NCBI GenBank assembly: GCA_030512335.1
Contig: JAULSU010000004.1
Span: forward strand, 5,828,001 to 5,892,000
Length of the DNA stretch: 64,000 nucleotides
Origin: Immersiella caudata
Taxonomy: Eukaryota > Ascomycota > Sordariomycetes > Sordariales > Lasiosphaeriaceae
Reading direction: 5' to 3'
The position numbers and the translations under genes are program-made. Of the stretch, positions 22,873 through 35,068 are shown one piece after another; the stretch's first letter is position 1, and the number at the start of each line of letters is the position of its first letter. The notes under the pieces were generated by a model that had not been told where the DNA came from, made no database searches, and saw nothing but the letters and a program-made list of their open reading frames with translations.

Positions 22873-25800
22873 ATGGATCCTACGCGGGTTTTGTCGCCGA
22901 GACAAACGCCTGATGCTGGCAGCGAGTTCCTCAAGCTACTTCAAGATCCCTTTGGCTCTGCGGTATGTATTGTCCCAAAGTCTGCGACACTTTGAGTTGA
23001 GACAAGCTGACACTTCGGGATGACAGCTTCAACAAACTTCCGTCTACGTTGCCTTGGCTTCCTCCCTCGGTATCACCGCCGCGATCGCCCTCGCCTTCTC
23101 CTTCGTTCGACCATACAACACTGTTGTCTATGCGCCGAAACTCAAGCATGCCGATGAGAAACATGCGCCGCCGCCTTTGGGGAAGGGGATCTTTGCGTGG
23201 ATCACCCCGCTGTGGTCGACCACGGAACAGGAGCTGGTGAACCTGGTTGGAATGGACGCCTCCATATTTATGCGGTTCACCAGGATGTTACGAAACATCT
23301 TTGTGATTCTCTCCGTCATCGGTTGCTGCATCTTGATCCCGGTCAACCTCACAAAGGGCGTGTTCTTCAAGGATGCATCGGAGCTGTCTAGAATCGGGCC
23401 TGCGAACGTGTGGGGCGAAGCTCACTGGGCGACCGTGGTGGTCGCCTGGCTTTTCAACATCATTGTGTGTGGCTTTCTCTGGTGGAACTATAGGAAGGTC
23501 CTCCAGCTGAGGCGGAAGTATTTCGAGAGCGAGGAATACCAGCAGAGTCTCCATGCTCGTACCTTGATGGTAGGTTGGACGAAGGAATGCCGGGTTGGCA
23601 AGCAGTGGCTAACACATCCAGTTATACGACATTCCCAAGAACCTCTCATCGGACGAGGGCATTGCAAGACTCATCGACGGGGTTGCGCCGAACTCGTCGT
23701 TCTCCCGAACCGCCATCGCCCGTGATGTGAAGATACTACCCGAGCTCATCGACGAGCACGGCAAGACCGTACGAAAACTGGAAAAAGTGCTGGCTGTCTA
23801 CTTGAAAGACCCCAACAATCTGCAAGCGGCAAGACCCAAATGCTCTCCTTCCAAAAAAGATCCGTCGTACTCGACATACCCGAGCGGCCAGAAGCTTGAC
23901 GCGATCGAGTATCTTACCCAACGTATCAAGTCGTTGGAGATCGAGATCAAGGAGATCCGGCAGAGGGTGGACAAGAGAAGCACTATGGGCTATGGCTTTG
24001 CGTCGTACGCTGACATCACGGAGGCACACTCAATTGCTTACACTTGTCGCAACAAGAAGGTCAACGGAGCCACGGTCACCCTTGCGCCAAGACCCAACGA
24101 CATCATCTGGGACAACATGCCCCTGACTTCAGCTACGCGCAGCACCAGGAGGCTGTGGAACAACATGTGGGTCACGGTTCTCACCTTTGTCTGGATTGCG
24201 CCCAACGCCATGATTGCCATCTTTCTGGTGAACTTGGCCAACTTGGGGCATGTCTGGCCTGCTTTTCAGCGGTCCCTTACGAGCAACTACGGATTTTGGT
24301 CCGTCGTCCAGGGTATTGCGTCCCCGGCGCTCACCTCTCTCATATACCTGCTTTTGCCCATCGTGTTCCGGCGGATGGCCATCAAGGCGGGCGACCAGAC
24401 CAAGTCAGGACGAGAACGACACGTTGTTGCTAAGCTCTACGCCTTTTTTGTTTTCAACAATCTGTTCGTCTTCTCCATGTTTAGTGGAGTCTGGAGTTTC
24501 GTTTCGGGCGTCGTCCAGAGGACCACGGAAGGCACGGATGCCTGGCAGGCCATTCTCAAGCAGAACTTTGGCGACACAGTCTTCATCTCTCTCTGCGGTA
24601 TCTCCCCCTTCTGGGTTACGTGGATGCTACAAAGACAACTTGGTGCGGCCATCGACTTGGCTCAGCTCTGGCCTCTAATCTACAGCTTCTTTATGCGCAA
24701 GTTCTCCAGCCCGACGCCCCGCGAGCTCATCGAACTCACCGCGCCGCCCCCTTTCGACTACGCCAGCTACTACAACTACTTCCTCTTTTACACTACGGTC
24801 GCTCTCTGTTACGCCCCTATTCAGCCGCTTGTCCTCCCGGCCGCGGCGCTCTATTTCTGCATTGACGTGGCCTTGAAGAAATATCTGCTACTCTATGTTT
24901 TCGTGACCAAGACGGAGAGCGGTGGCATGTCTTGGCGTGTTCTCTTCAACCGCCTTGTTTTCGGGGCCTTTTTGGCCAACTTGGTTGTCTTCCTCGTCAC
25001 CTGGGTCAGGGGGGACGGCACGCACATTCAGGCATACGCTGTTGCGCCGCTTCCATTCCTCCTCATCGCCTTCAAGATCTACTGCTCACGAGTGTTTGAC
25101 GACAAGATCCACTTTTATTCGACGCGGAACGTCAGACGCCACGGCGGAGAGGCCAGCATGGATGTGAAGGAGCAGAGCATGCGCAACGACCGGCTGGCGG
25201 CTCGATTTGGCCATCCCGCCCTGTACAAGCCCTTGATCACCCCCATGGTTCACGCGAAGGCCCAAAACATTCTTGCCAGTGTCTATCAGGGACGCCTCTC
25301 CGACGGGCGGGACGCAGCTGACACCATGTCTGTCAGCGGCTACAGCGACACCTACGCCATGGACAATATGGCCTCCGGCAAAGCTGGGAAAATCTCGTCT
25401 GCCGTCCCGGGATTCGAGGTGGTACCAGAAAATCGCTTGGACTTTGAGTTCTACAAGAACCGTGACGAATTTGCCGCCGACCATGGGGCTGGGGAGCTGT
25501 TCGGCAGGCCATCTGACATCGTCCGAACCGGCACGCCAGGCACATTTGGAAGCGGACCAGGATCCGACAGCGGCTCGAGGCCGGGAACACCGGTGGGCGG
25601 TATGGGCTTTGGCGCTAGCCGCAGAGTGTTCTCTCCACAGTCCGAAACCCCACCAGGCACATCATACGCGCCAGGCTACATTCCGCCGAGCCAGCAACAC
25701 ACTGCCTACGGAGGGGCTTACACGCCGCCATCTCTCACGCCAACGCCATTCGATGGCCCGTCCCGTACCCGTAGTCCCTTCTACGCGCAGGGCAATGACA

Positions 25801-26138
25801 GCGAGAGCAACCTCGTTCATAACGCCGCCGGAATGTCAACGATATACAGGCCGGGCACTCCGGGGGGCTCACGGGACATGAGCATCGATGAGGAGCCGGG
25901 CCGCACCATGAGCGGACTAAGTCTCGGGAACCCGCTATCTCCAGGGATGCTCGGCGGCGGGCCGCATGGCTATGGCGGGCTCCCACAAACAGACGCAGAC
26001 TTGGCTACGCCGCCCCTCGCGGCTCAGGCGCAAGACCCAGCTCAGTACGATTACTTTAGAGGGGGGCGAAGGAGGGATGCCGGCGGTACGCCTGGAGCGG
26101 CGACCCGCAACGTTAGCAACGGATGGGGCGGGAACTAG
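22873..26138 (+). CDS. CSC1-like (OSCA/TMEM63) calcium-permeable stress-gated cation channel
   Basis: Three exons (22873-22962, 23027-23569, 23622-26138) give 1049 aa; introns are 64 and 52 nt and in phase 0. Seen: an N-terminal RSN1-type TM domain (TSVYVALASSLGITAAIALAF and the following segments), a cytosolic PHM7-type domain with RTLMLYDIPKNLSSDEG and a coiled segment (LTQRIKSLEIEIKEIRQRV), then the long pore region starting at IIWDNMPLTSATRSTRRLWNN with about eight TMs. After about residue 700 a soluble Gly/Pro/Ser/Thr-rich tail (PGTFGSGPGSDSGSRPGTPVGG) runs to the end, as in long fungal paralogues. Family members are osmo- or mechanosensitive cation channels of the plasma membrane or organelles. 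Which of the several fungal paralogues this is cannot be settled by eye. Confidence 0.92.
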
Positions 26139-26522
26139 AAGCTCCGGTCGCTGAAGAAGAGCTGGGGATCTGACAGAAGACGGGTGTTCTTTTGGAGATC
26201 AAGAGGGGAAACGGCTCACGACTAGGACATGTTTGGATTGCTAGACAGCATTTGCATTTAGCTCGCATCGTTTGGCGTTGGGTGAGGATGAATGCCGTGG
26301 ATGGCAGGGCTACGAAACGACTTCACATAGAGGAACAGCATCATTAGGTCATTGTAATCAGGCAGAGCGGAACTTGTTATAGACCGCTCATATACATATT
26401 CGAAATATATATGTATATCCCAGCAGTCTGTTGTCTTGTCTCAACCCACCACTGCACCAGACTGTTCCCCCTATCTCGAGGGATCCAGGGGCAAAAGGGG
26501 GCAAAAAGCAGGTACATGGTAT
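26139..26522. other. 3' flank of the channel gene and tRNA-Asp downstream region
   Basis: This is 3' UTR-like DNA with a short TA-rich stretch at 26388-26414. It contains the Pol III T-run for the minus-strand tRNA pair. Confidence 0.6.
26503..26507 (-). terminator. Pol III terminator after tRNA-Asp
   Basis: A TTTTT run on the minus strand lies about 16 bases past the tRNA-Asp 3' end. It is the first such run downstream of the Glu-Asp tRNA pair. Confidence 0.7.
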
Positions 26523-26614
26523 TTCTCCCGCCGGGAATTGAACCCGGGTCCCGAGCGAAGGCATCCCCAAGAGGGATTGACAAACTCACATACCGAGCAC
26601 TATGCTACGGAAGA
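26523..26614 (-). tRNA. tRNA-Asp (GTC) with a 20-nt intron
   Basis: On the minus strand the acceptor arms TCTTCCG and CGGGAGA pair (with one G-U), the T arm is CCGGG-TTCAATT-CCCGG, and the anticodon loop reads TT-GTC-A with C38 supplied after an intron at 26577-26558. Anticodon stem TGAGT/GCTCG uses two G-U pairs. The spliced length is 72 nt. The intron folds as a small ATCCC/GGGAT hairpin. The D arm is the weakest part. Confidence 0.8.
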
Positions 26615-26617
26615 TGG

Positions 26618-26635
26618 GTGGGTGTCTCCACCCAC
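26618..26635 (-). other. Perfect hairpin with GAGA tetraloop between two tRNAs
   Basis: GTGGGTG and CACCCAC form a perfect 7-bp stem closed, on the minus strand, by GAGA, a GNRA-type tetraloop. It sits in the 45-nt spacer between tRNA-Glu and tRNA-Asp, just before the mature 5' end of tRNA-Asp. Confidence 0.75.
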
Positions 26636-26659
26636 TGTAGTTTTGGTCGTGCCTGCTTT

Positions 26660-26742
26660 CTCGGGAACGGGGAATCGAACCCCGGGCTGCTGAGTACTCA
26701 AAGTTGAGAGTCAGCGATGTTTAGCCACTAGACCATACCCGA
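26660..26742 (-). tRNA. tRNA-Glu (CTC) with a 10-nt intron
   Basis: On the minus strand: acceptor TCGGGTA against TTCCCGA (one T-T mismatch), a GGTCTAGTGGCTA D-arm stretch typical of Glu tRNAs, a perfect anticodon stem GCTGA/TCAGC, loop CT-CTC-A with C38 after a 10-nt insert (26704-26695), and a perfect T arm CGGGG-TTCGATT-CCCCG. Spliced length 73 nt. No T-run separates it from the downstream tRNA-Asp. Confidence 0.82.
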
Positions 26743-27325
26743 TTGTTGAAAGGGGGAACCGGAAAGCGAGCATATGAATGTGACTGAGGTGAGTGGGGTG
26801 AAAGGTCTTCTTTCTTCCACCGTTGTGGGGGCAAGGGGCGTTTGAGTCTCGGGTGGAGAGAGTCCACTTGGTTCATGTCGGGATGGTCTACCCGGCTTAG
26901 ATTTGGAGGTTGGCACTTGACCGCGATGGTCTTTGTATAAGTAGACTTGGTTTGTGTTGGATGTTGAGAATAGGTCGTTTTGAGAGGACTTTTTCGGCCG
27001 CTGGGTGGTTGTGGCTCATGGAAAGGTGTGACATTGGGCCCAGGCTGGATTCACCCATCTTCCACGCTCAGGGGCTAGTCACTGCGACAAACACTTTCCC
27101 TTTTTCTCTACACTCCACACATCACGCAAGCAGTGGGATGAAGGAATCAATTCGTCAAGCACTGGTACGACATCTGCAGAGCGACAAGAATGCGAATGCG
27201 AAACACAGAAGACTCCAAAATAGAGCGGTCCGCAGAATAGCATATCCATAGCTCCGTGCTCATGCGCCTCGCCTTCCGAATCAACCCCATGTGCAGTGAA
27301 TCCTAACGCCTTGTGCCATGTTCTT
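26743..27325. other. Intergenic region between the tRNA pair and TMA7
   Basis: It probably contains the 3' UTR of TMA7 and upstream DNA of tRNA-Glu. The open frame at 26910-27251 has no protein-like features. Confidence 0.55.
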
Positions 27326-27822
27326 TTACTTCTTGCCGGACTTCTTGATGCCCTGTTCGAGGAGGTTAGGGACGCGGGGGTTCGTTGTGTAAAAAAAGAG
27401 GAAAGGGGTCGAGTTCGTACCTGGGCGCCGGTGTTCTAGGGATATGGTTAGCTACCTTGCAGTAGAGGGTCAACAGCGCGGCGATCAGTGCTTACCAAAG
27501 GTCCCTTGCCTCCAGCCTTAGCCGCGAGTTCCTTCTTGGCCTTCTCGTCTAGGAGTTGTCAGCGGAGGATGGACTACGTAGCGCGCCGCCAAGCGGTGTT
27601 CGTACCGGCTCTCTTCTTCTCGAGGAAGGCCTTGTCATCCTCATCAAGCTCCTTCTTCTCCTTCTTGGGAGCCTGGTCTCGTCAGTCGGGGAAGCGCATT
27701 CGGATTTCGTCGGGATTTGTGTAGTACCTTGAGGGGCTTGGCCTTGCCGCCTGAGAGAAGTTAGCTTACACGCGAATACATAAATAGAGGGATCACTTAC
27801 CGTCTCTGCCTTGTCCACCCAT
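27326..27822 (-). CDS. tma7: Translation machinery-associated protein 7
   Basis: A 68-aa protein in six exons: 27822-27801, 27750-27728, 27672-27606, 27548-27496, 27435-27421 and 27352-27326, with introns of 50, 55, 57, 60 and 68 nt. It begins MGGQGRDGGKAKPLK, continues APKKEKKELDEDDKAFLEKK, and ends NTGAQGIKKSGKK, the conserved TMA7 pattern; the family is about 64 residues. TMA7 associates with ribosomes and is very basic. Every junction is a canonical GT-AG and joins in frame. No single exon exceeds 67 nt, so the gene is easily missed. It is divergent from PRP4 with 520 bp between starts. Confidence 0.95.
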
Positions 27823-28342
27823 TTTTTATCTTCTGTGCAGATACTGAAAATGAAGACGTTGCGGACGGTGAAGTCTGACAGAGCGAGCCCAAGTTCAACT
27901 TGCCGCTGTGCCCCGCGATTCATGAGGCGGCTCGAATCGATAAGGATCCCGAGGCGGTGGAGCGGCAAAACTTCGGATCGGCTAGGTTTCGCATGCTTGG
28001 CCCGAGCGCCGGGATTCCTGCCAGGTTCAAGGTTCCATTCGAACTTCCAAGGCCAGGCGGATGACTTGCATCACAGTTTCTCTCCAAATCGAACTTGCTT
28101 CACACTGAGCGCCGCACACAGCTTGTCTTGTTATTCCGTTTGGTTCAGCATCGCTCCATGTCCCAAGCATACTGGGTCGCCTGAACGGTTGGGTTCAGTT
28201 CTCCATTTTATAGTCGCTTAGCCGAACTTTGCTGACATCAATCGGCTTTCTCAAGGCGGCGGAGGCAGCGACAGCAGCCACCGCAACACCACACAGGAGA
28301 CAGAGGGGAAAGCAAGTAACGATAGAAAGAAAGAGGTGGACA
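27823..28342. promoter_or_regulatory. Divergent TMA7/PRP4 promoter region
   Basis: About 0.5 kb between two divergent starts. No clear TATA box is seen, which is common for housekeeping genes; the last 100 bases before PRP4 are purine-rich. Confidence 0.5.
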
Positions 28343-31300
28343 ATGGCGTCTCCGGTAGACAGCGCGGATGAGGGGGAAATCGTAGAGGCACCTCCCCAGC
28401 CTCGCTCTGAACAAGGCGGTGATGTTGACCGAAGCGGCAGACATCGAGGCAGATTTTCGCAAACACCCGAGGATGATGCTCGCTCCAGACACTCTGGAGA
28501 TGGCTACACCCGCCGAAGCCGATCTCCCCGTGGTTGGAAGAGATCTCGCGACGACCGCGATCGCGACCGGGAACCCCGCGACAGCCACGACAGACGAGAC
28601 CCCCGCCATTTCCGTGTGCACTACGAGCAGAGTCCTCGAGACGACCGCCGCCACTACCGCGATCTAGACCGTCCGGTTTCACGTGGCTCTCATCGCGCCG
28701 GTGACGACCGCTCTCACTCCTACTCTGGACGCCGAGACGACCGACCCTCTGCCAGCCATCGTTCCGAGACGCGCAACCGCGACGACTACGACCGAGGCGC
28801 GAACGGCTACCCAGACAAGCGCCCTCGTCACCGCAGCCGATCCCCTCGCGACCGGCACGACAGAGGCAATCGAGACAGGGGCCGCTACGGTTCTGAGAAC
28901 AAGTACAGTGCCCATGCCGAGAGCCACCCTCGAGAGGACCCTGTGTCCAAGCGGGCTGCTCCGGCGGACGCTCCCAATTCTCGCAAGCAAGAAGCTAAAC
29001 GTGATCAAGGTGCTACGGTTGAGAGAGGAATCAATGGGCTTGCTATTTCACAGCCGAGGTGCGTTTCCATCCCCTGTTGTTGTCCGGGTCACGCTAACAG
29101 TTTCCAGCGCGGGCCCGCGAGACTCTTCACAGAATGCTCGACTTGAGCTAGATCCAGACTGGGATCCATCGTCCGCCATGGACGAAGAGGCGGCACAAGA
29201 GGCAGAGATTCAGCGACGCAGGCGAGCGAGAGAGGCAGCATTGAAGCGGGCCGCTGCTGCCAACGGCGCGGTAGCCCCCTTGATCCAGGCGTTGCAGAAC
29301 GCTGAAACTCATTCCACTCCAGGCTCGACTCGCCAGACAACTCCAGCGCCTCAAAAGACGGATGTGAACACCCCCAACTCTAGTAAGAGCGACTCTTCCC
29401 TGAAGTTGGGGCACTCGCTGACCACCTCCACAGATAACCCTTCGACGCCTGCGCTCTCACCGTCTCATCTTCAGGATGCCATGTCGCCCACTGCGCTCAA
29501 CTTTATTGATGATCAGGATCTCGTCAAAGCGAACGGCGTCAAGGCTAACGATGCGGACGGACCTTCTGCTGCTGACTACGACCCGACGGCCGATATGAGA
29601 GAGGACGAACGTCGTGATGAGTTGCGGTTCGGCAATGTCGGCCTTCATGGAGAGGCTCGTCGACCGTCTCAGGTCGCGGCGCCAGAGGCTGTCCCCGAGA
29701 AACCAGCTCCGCCCTCGAAGGAAGCCGATGAAGATGAGGACTTCGACATGTTCGCCGAGGATTTTGATGACAACTTGGCTCCAGCGCCTTCCAAGGTCGT
29801 TCCCGCGCATGACGGTGTGGTGCCGCTGGCGGTTGCTGGCGGCGGAGGCAACGTCGATGGCGACGACAAGGACGGATACTACAAGATCAGGCCGGGTGAG
29901 ATCTTGGATGGTCGATATCAGCTCTCAACGGCACTCGGTCGTGGTATGTTCTCGGGCGTAGCTCGTGCTACTAACCTCACGACCAAGGAGACAGTTGCCA
30001 TCAAGATCATGCGGAACAACGACGCGCTGAGGAAGGGCGGCTATACCGAGATTGCCATCCTGCAGAAGCTCAACGCGGCCGACCCGGAGAACAAGAAGCA
30101 CCTCATCAAGTTTGAGCGCTCTTTCGAGGACAAAGGCCACTTGTGCATGGTGTTTGAGAATTTGAGCCTGAACCTCCGTGAGGTCTTGAAGAAGTTTGGC
30201 AACAACGTCGGCATCAACCTGAACGCGACGAGGGCGTATGCTTACCAGATCTTCCTTGCGCTCGGCCATATGCGCAAATGCAGCATCATCCACGCTGATC
30301 TCAAGCCTGACAACATTTTGGTGAGTCTCTTCTGGGTCGTCTGAAGGATGGGTATCGCTAACAGTGTGCAGGTGAACGAAGCCCGCAACTTGCTCAAGAT
30401 CTGCGACTTAGGCACAGCAATTGACCGGTCGGACGCGGCCACAGCCTCGACGGAAATCACGCCGTATCTCGTCAGTAGATTCTACCGCGCACCGGAAATT
30501 ATCCTAGGACTGCCGTATGACTATGCAGTCGACATGTGGTCCATCGGCTGCACGCTGTATGAGCTCTACACGGGCAAGATTCTATTTACGGGCGACAGCA
30601 ACAACCAGATGTTAAAGAACATTATGGAGATCCGCGGCAAGTTGAGCCAGAAGCTGTATCGGCGGGGGCAGCTGGCTGGGCTGCACTTCGACGAACAGGG
30701 CAATTTTCTGAGTGTGGAGAGGGACAAGGTCTACGGCAAGGTAAGTTTAGAGCCGCCCAACACACTCCACGCTCTGATCGATCACATCGACACACAAAAC
30801 CCCAACCCTCCCGTTGCTGTTTGTGCTATTTATACCGGCTGTGCTGCGCGCTTCTTTTTTTGGCTGGCAAGTGTCGGCTATGGCACCTCTAAGCGCCAGC
30901 GGCGCGGCTGGGTTCCCCGCGGCCGCATGGTCCGAGCCAACAGGCCTACGGAGCTTCCCCTATTCCACTGGCCCGGGGGCGACGGACTCGGTGCCTCACG
31001 CCTGCTTGCATCCTGCGTTATCCTGCGTTTGAGACCTGCCGTCCTGTCTGCTAGTCTCGATGGTAATCCTCCGGCGTGCAGGAGAGCAGGCCTCGGGATG
31101 GGCCACAAGGTGTCGTGAACCGCGCGCCTCAGTACCAACGATGCCGTCCCCGCAGTTTGCAGGTCCAACGGCTCGCTTCCATCACGATTCCATGTCCCCT
31201 TCTATTTACCAGATCCAAATATACCCCTGCGATGCACGATTTGGAAAGGTGACTAACTTGGGGTTCTCCAGACGACCGTCAGAACGCTGGCCGTGGTCAA

Positions 31301-31496
31301 GCCGACGCGGGATCTGCGGACCCGTCTTCTGGCCGCATCAAGCGACCTCAGCGATGCAGAGACCAGGGAGCTCAACCACTTTGTGGACCTCTTGGAGCGG
31401 TGCTTGACGCTCAATCCCGACAAGCGGCTCACGCCTTCGGAAGCACTTCGGCATCCGTTTTTCACGCACAGGGTGCAGCTGTCGTCACGCCACTAG
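28343..31496 (+). CDS. prp4: PRP4-type spliceosomal serine/threonine kinase
   Basis: Four exons (28343-29058, 29108-30320, 30372-30740, 31272-31496) give 840 aa; introns are 49, 51 and an unusually long 531 nt. Seen: an Arg/Ser/Asp-rich N-terminal third (SRSPRGWKRSRDDRDRDRE and more RS/RD runs), an acidic middle with DEDFDMFAEDFDDN, then a kinase domain from about residue 507. The glycine loop is ALGRGMFSGV, the catalytic loop HADLKPDN (Asp636) has the PRP4-type Ala in place of Arg, the metal motif is CDLG (Asp655) rather than DFG, and the activation segment has ITPYLVSRFYRAPE. The family phosphorylates U4/U6.U5 tri-snRNP proteins such as Prp6 and Prp31 during spliceosome activation in the nucleus. 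HADLK and DLG are normal for PRP4, not signs of inactivity. Confidence 0.95.
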
Positions 31497-33321
31497 AAGT
31501 TGGGCGGCTACTGGGCATGGTGTGTAGAGTACAAGTAATGGTTTTGGGAGTATGCATATGGTGGTGTATATCATTGAGGTGTTGTGGGTTATCGGGATTA
31601 GGTATGGAGTTGTCCTCCGATCCTCAGCACCACTAGGGATAGATATTCTCACCCCGCAGCATACATACGGCGACATGAACGCCTTCATGGTTTAGAATAG
31701 AAGGCGGGGAATGCAGAAATGACCCAGCCACTGTGATAATCATGATGGGGACAGTGCGTGGTGTTTTGTTCACTGTTGTTTGCCCCTTGGGGATTCGTCA
31801 TCACACCACACTGCGACGGGGTGTTGGGGTCTCGGGGCAAGTTGAGGGTATTCCAGTCTGTCAACCGCGAAAGTCTCGGGATGTGGGCGTTGATACGGGC
31901 ACCCTCGAGAATCTGGGGGCGCGAGGATGGGCTGTATCAGTATGTTGTGGATGTCGCCAACCCACCGATGTTTCTGCGTTCACATCCCTTCCTCATCCAC
32001 ATGGACCCCCGGCGCGAACACCCTCTCACGCTCAAGTGTTACATGGGCTGTAGGCGTTCTCAGTACTAGAGTGTGTGAATCTCATGGATGGCTGGAGACA
32101 TTACCTTACCTTACACTAGTTCACCCTACTCGGGGCTGTGCTCGCTGTCGTTCGTCGGTGCCACGCGACGTGTCAGATTTCTGACTTGCCTTACTCCCTC
32201 TCTGTATTTTGGGGATGGTTTGAATGGAATTAATTACGTATGGTCATTCTCGCCGGTGGCAAGTAACTTAGTCCTTTTTTTTCGTGCTTGTTATTGGCGA
32301 CTGGTTCTCGAGCTGGTTAGGAGTTCGAGATACCCCTTTTTCTCAACCACCCGCAAGAACGCAACACAGCTACATCCGCATGTCAACCAGGCCATTACCA
32401 AGCATCTGGAGACCGCAGGTAGCTAGCTAGTAACACTCGAACCGCCTCGTCTCGTCTCACCCGTCCTTCCAAGGCACAACCTGAAGTAGTCTTGTGCAAT
32501 TTGCTTGGATCAACTCGTTCCCGTCTCACGCGCGCGCAAGGATAGATGCATGTCGTCAGCCGTCCGCGGTGCAACGAGGTACGGTGTACCCAGACACAGC
32601 AGGGTATGTAACGCGGGCAGTGATTCTCGGGGTCGGAGGCTAGGGACATGGGAGGTCGGGATGGTGTCGGTCCCTGGGGTTGGGTGTTTCCCGGGTTGAC
32701 TTCAAGTTACTCATGGTTGGTGTGGAGGTTGGTACGATGCATGTAGCCTTGCAGGAGGGAGTTCATGTCCATGTTGGAGGGAGGTTTGTTGGTGATGGCT
32801 ATGGTGCAGGTGGGCGCTTCGGGGTTTGCCGTTGGATGTTTTTTTACTGTTGGTGGACAATAGGGGTCATGTTTTGTGTTGCACCAACGTCGGCGGCAGC
32901 TGAAGGACATCACCAGCATCGTCATCCAACATGAGCATCAGATGTTTCCGTGTCTCTGGCATACAGCACAGCACGATGCGAGCAGCGGATGGCATGACTT
33001 TGCACCCGGTGTCTTAGACACGCAGAGACAGACGGACAGAGGACCCCGTTGCCACGGTGTTTCCACCTTGTCGTCATCCCACCGAAGGAAAACTGCAAGG
33101 CAGACTGGACTCTGAGATCTCTCATCCCATTTATGCTGTAAGAGTAGTACAGTCTCGGGCTACAGGACCATCGGTTCCGGCGTTGGCGTTAACAAGCTGC
33201 CGCCATCCGCGTGCCCCGTCGTACACGTCCTAACCTCCTCTCCCGGGAGTGGCTGCCTTTCCTCGCCTTCTGCATGGCGAATGGCCTGTTTACATGCAAC
33301 GCATCCACACGATCTCCTTAG

Positions 33322-33351
33322 TACTACTACTACTACTACTACTACTACTAC
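33322..33351. repeat. (TAC)10 microsatellite
   Basis: Ten perfect TAC units lie in the gene desert. No coding context is present. Confidence 0.95.
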
Positions 33352-35040
33352 AGGTTACAATGCACGCTGCCGACGTGACACGCCTTTCCCTTTCCCGGAC
33401 ACAGGGCCCGCCACAGATCTATCTCCATCAATCCTGGTGGTCGGTGGCATTTCTATCCATTCTGCCCGTTCCATTATCTGGAGGTGTGATGTTTACAACG
33501 ACATCAACAAAAAACTCAAAAGGGGGTTAAACCAACAAACTGCCATCAATCGCCACACACCCCCCCTAATTTGTTTTCTTTCCCTTTCCCTTCAAGCCTC
33601 TCACCAAGGGCCTGCGCAATATCGAGCCAGCGCCCTTTGCACCTCGTACCTACCGCGTGGTTTAATGAAATGTGTGATTGGGCATTAATATCCCGCGCCG
33701 CGCCCCAGCAGCCAGCTTCATATCCCGCACGGCACTGCTTCTTGGCAGGGAAGGACCTTCGGTGGTTTTTTTTACTGTCTGCTGCAACGGCAGAGGTAGT
33801 ACTCTAAAAAATCCTTGGGTCACTCAGGTAAAGTAGAGTGCTACCCGAGAGGGTTGTATTCTACCTGATGATCCATCCATCCCCTGCAAACATCTCGGGT
33901 TCGTTTAGCTCTGCAGAGCACTGTGTAGGTAGGTAAACGCCGACGAAGCGAGTTGCCCAGGTAGAGTGGATTGTCAGAGTCAGGTCGCATTTTGCCCCCC
34001 TACCCGAGAGCATGGTCCACACGCTTTTCGACGCTCCGCCTTGATGTTATGTTGACTGTATCTCACGATCGGGATGCGGCTCCGCCTGTCAGTGTCATCA
34101 CTTTGATGATCCGGTCGGAAGAAGGCGCTTCGGCTTCCGATGATTGTCATGATCCCCCTAGGGAACAAACTGGATCATGAATCGACGGCGATATGACCCC
34201 CTCCCCGACCATGATGCTGATGACGTTCCTCTAGATAGATAGACGATGATCCGTCACTCTGCACTTCGCCGTAAGCATGTGCTCTTGGGCGCCCGGCTTT
34301 GCGGAGGCTCCAATCCGTGGTTCTGTGGGGGGGGCAGGTTGCTGGGAATAAACCAAGAATAAAACAAAAGTCGCAGCGAACGCTCAGGTCATGTTTCATT
34401 GCACGGCGTCAGACGCTTGTCTCCCGAGAAGCGGTTGATCAATTGCTGATGGGATCGCCCCTTCGATGGGAGAATGGGGTGTCAGCGAACCATGAGATGT
34501 GGCGCTCTGGTAAGGTAAACCAGGCCCGCGAATGAGTGGGTGGACGGAGGGAATCCGTCCTCCCCCGAAGCTCGCCTAGCATGTGCCCAAGGTGAAGTCG
34601 GTGTGTCCTGTTATCATGACGCTCCAGCTGAGTTTCCTCAATTGGTGGTGTGAGTCTCTCAGGGGGTTCAAGTGGAACGATCAACGTCTCTCAACCTGCT
34701 CATGACAACTCGAGCCGATTGCAAAACCGGCTCACGAGCATTCCTATCTGCCCACCACTGCACCCCACATACCTATGCATCTCCAGTCAGTAGAGAATGC
34801 AACACCGCTTGTCTTGGCGCATCGTCCCCTCAGACTGTTTTGTTTTCGCTTTGCAACGCGCTGTTTCGGCTGCGTTTCTCGACCCCTCGGCCACGCTGGG
34901 ACGAAAAAGGGGCGGACCCCGCCAACGTGCAACGCCAGAAGAGCAGGCAATGCGATCCGACGCCAGACATCAATCACTGCCGCAACGCACAGATGGGAGA
35001 AGGGAAAGAATTTCCCATCCCGCGGATCTGCGGGGATCTG

Positions 35041-35068
35041 CCCATGCCCCATGCCCCATGCCCCATGC
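35041..35068. repeat. (CCCATGC)4 tandem repeat
   Basis: Four perfect heptamers lie head to tail, followed by a degenerate CATCCCATC tail. Confidence 0.9.
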
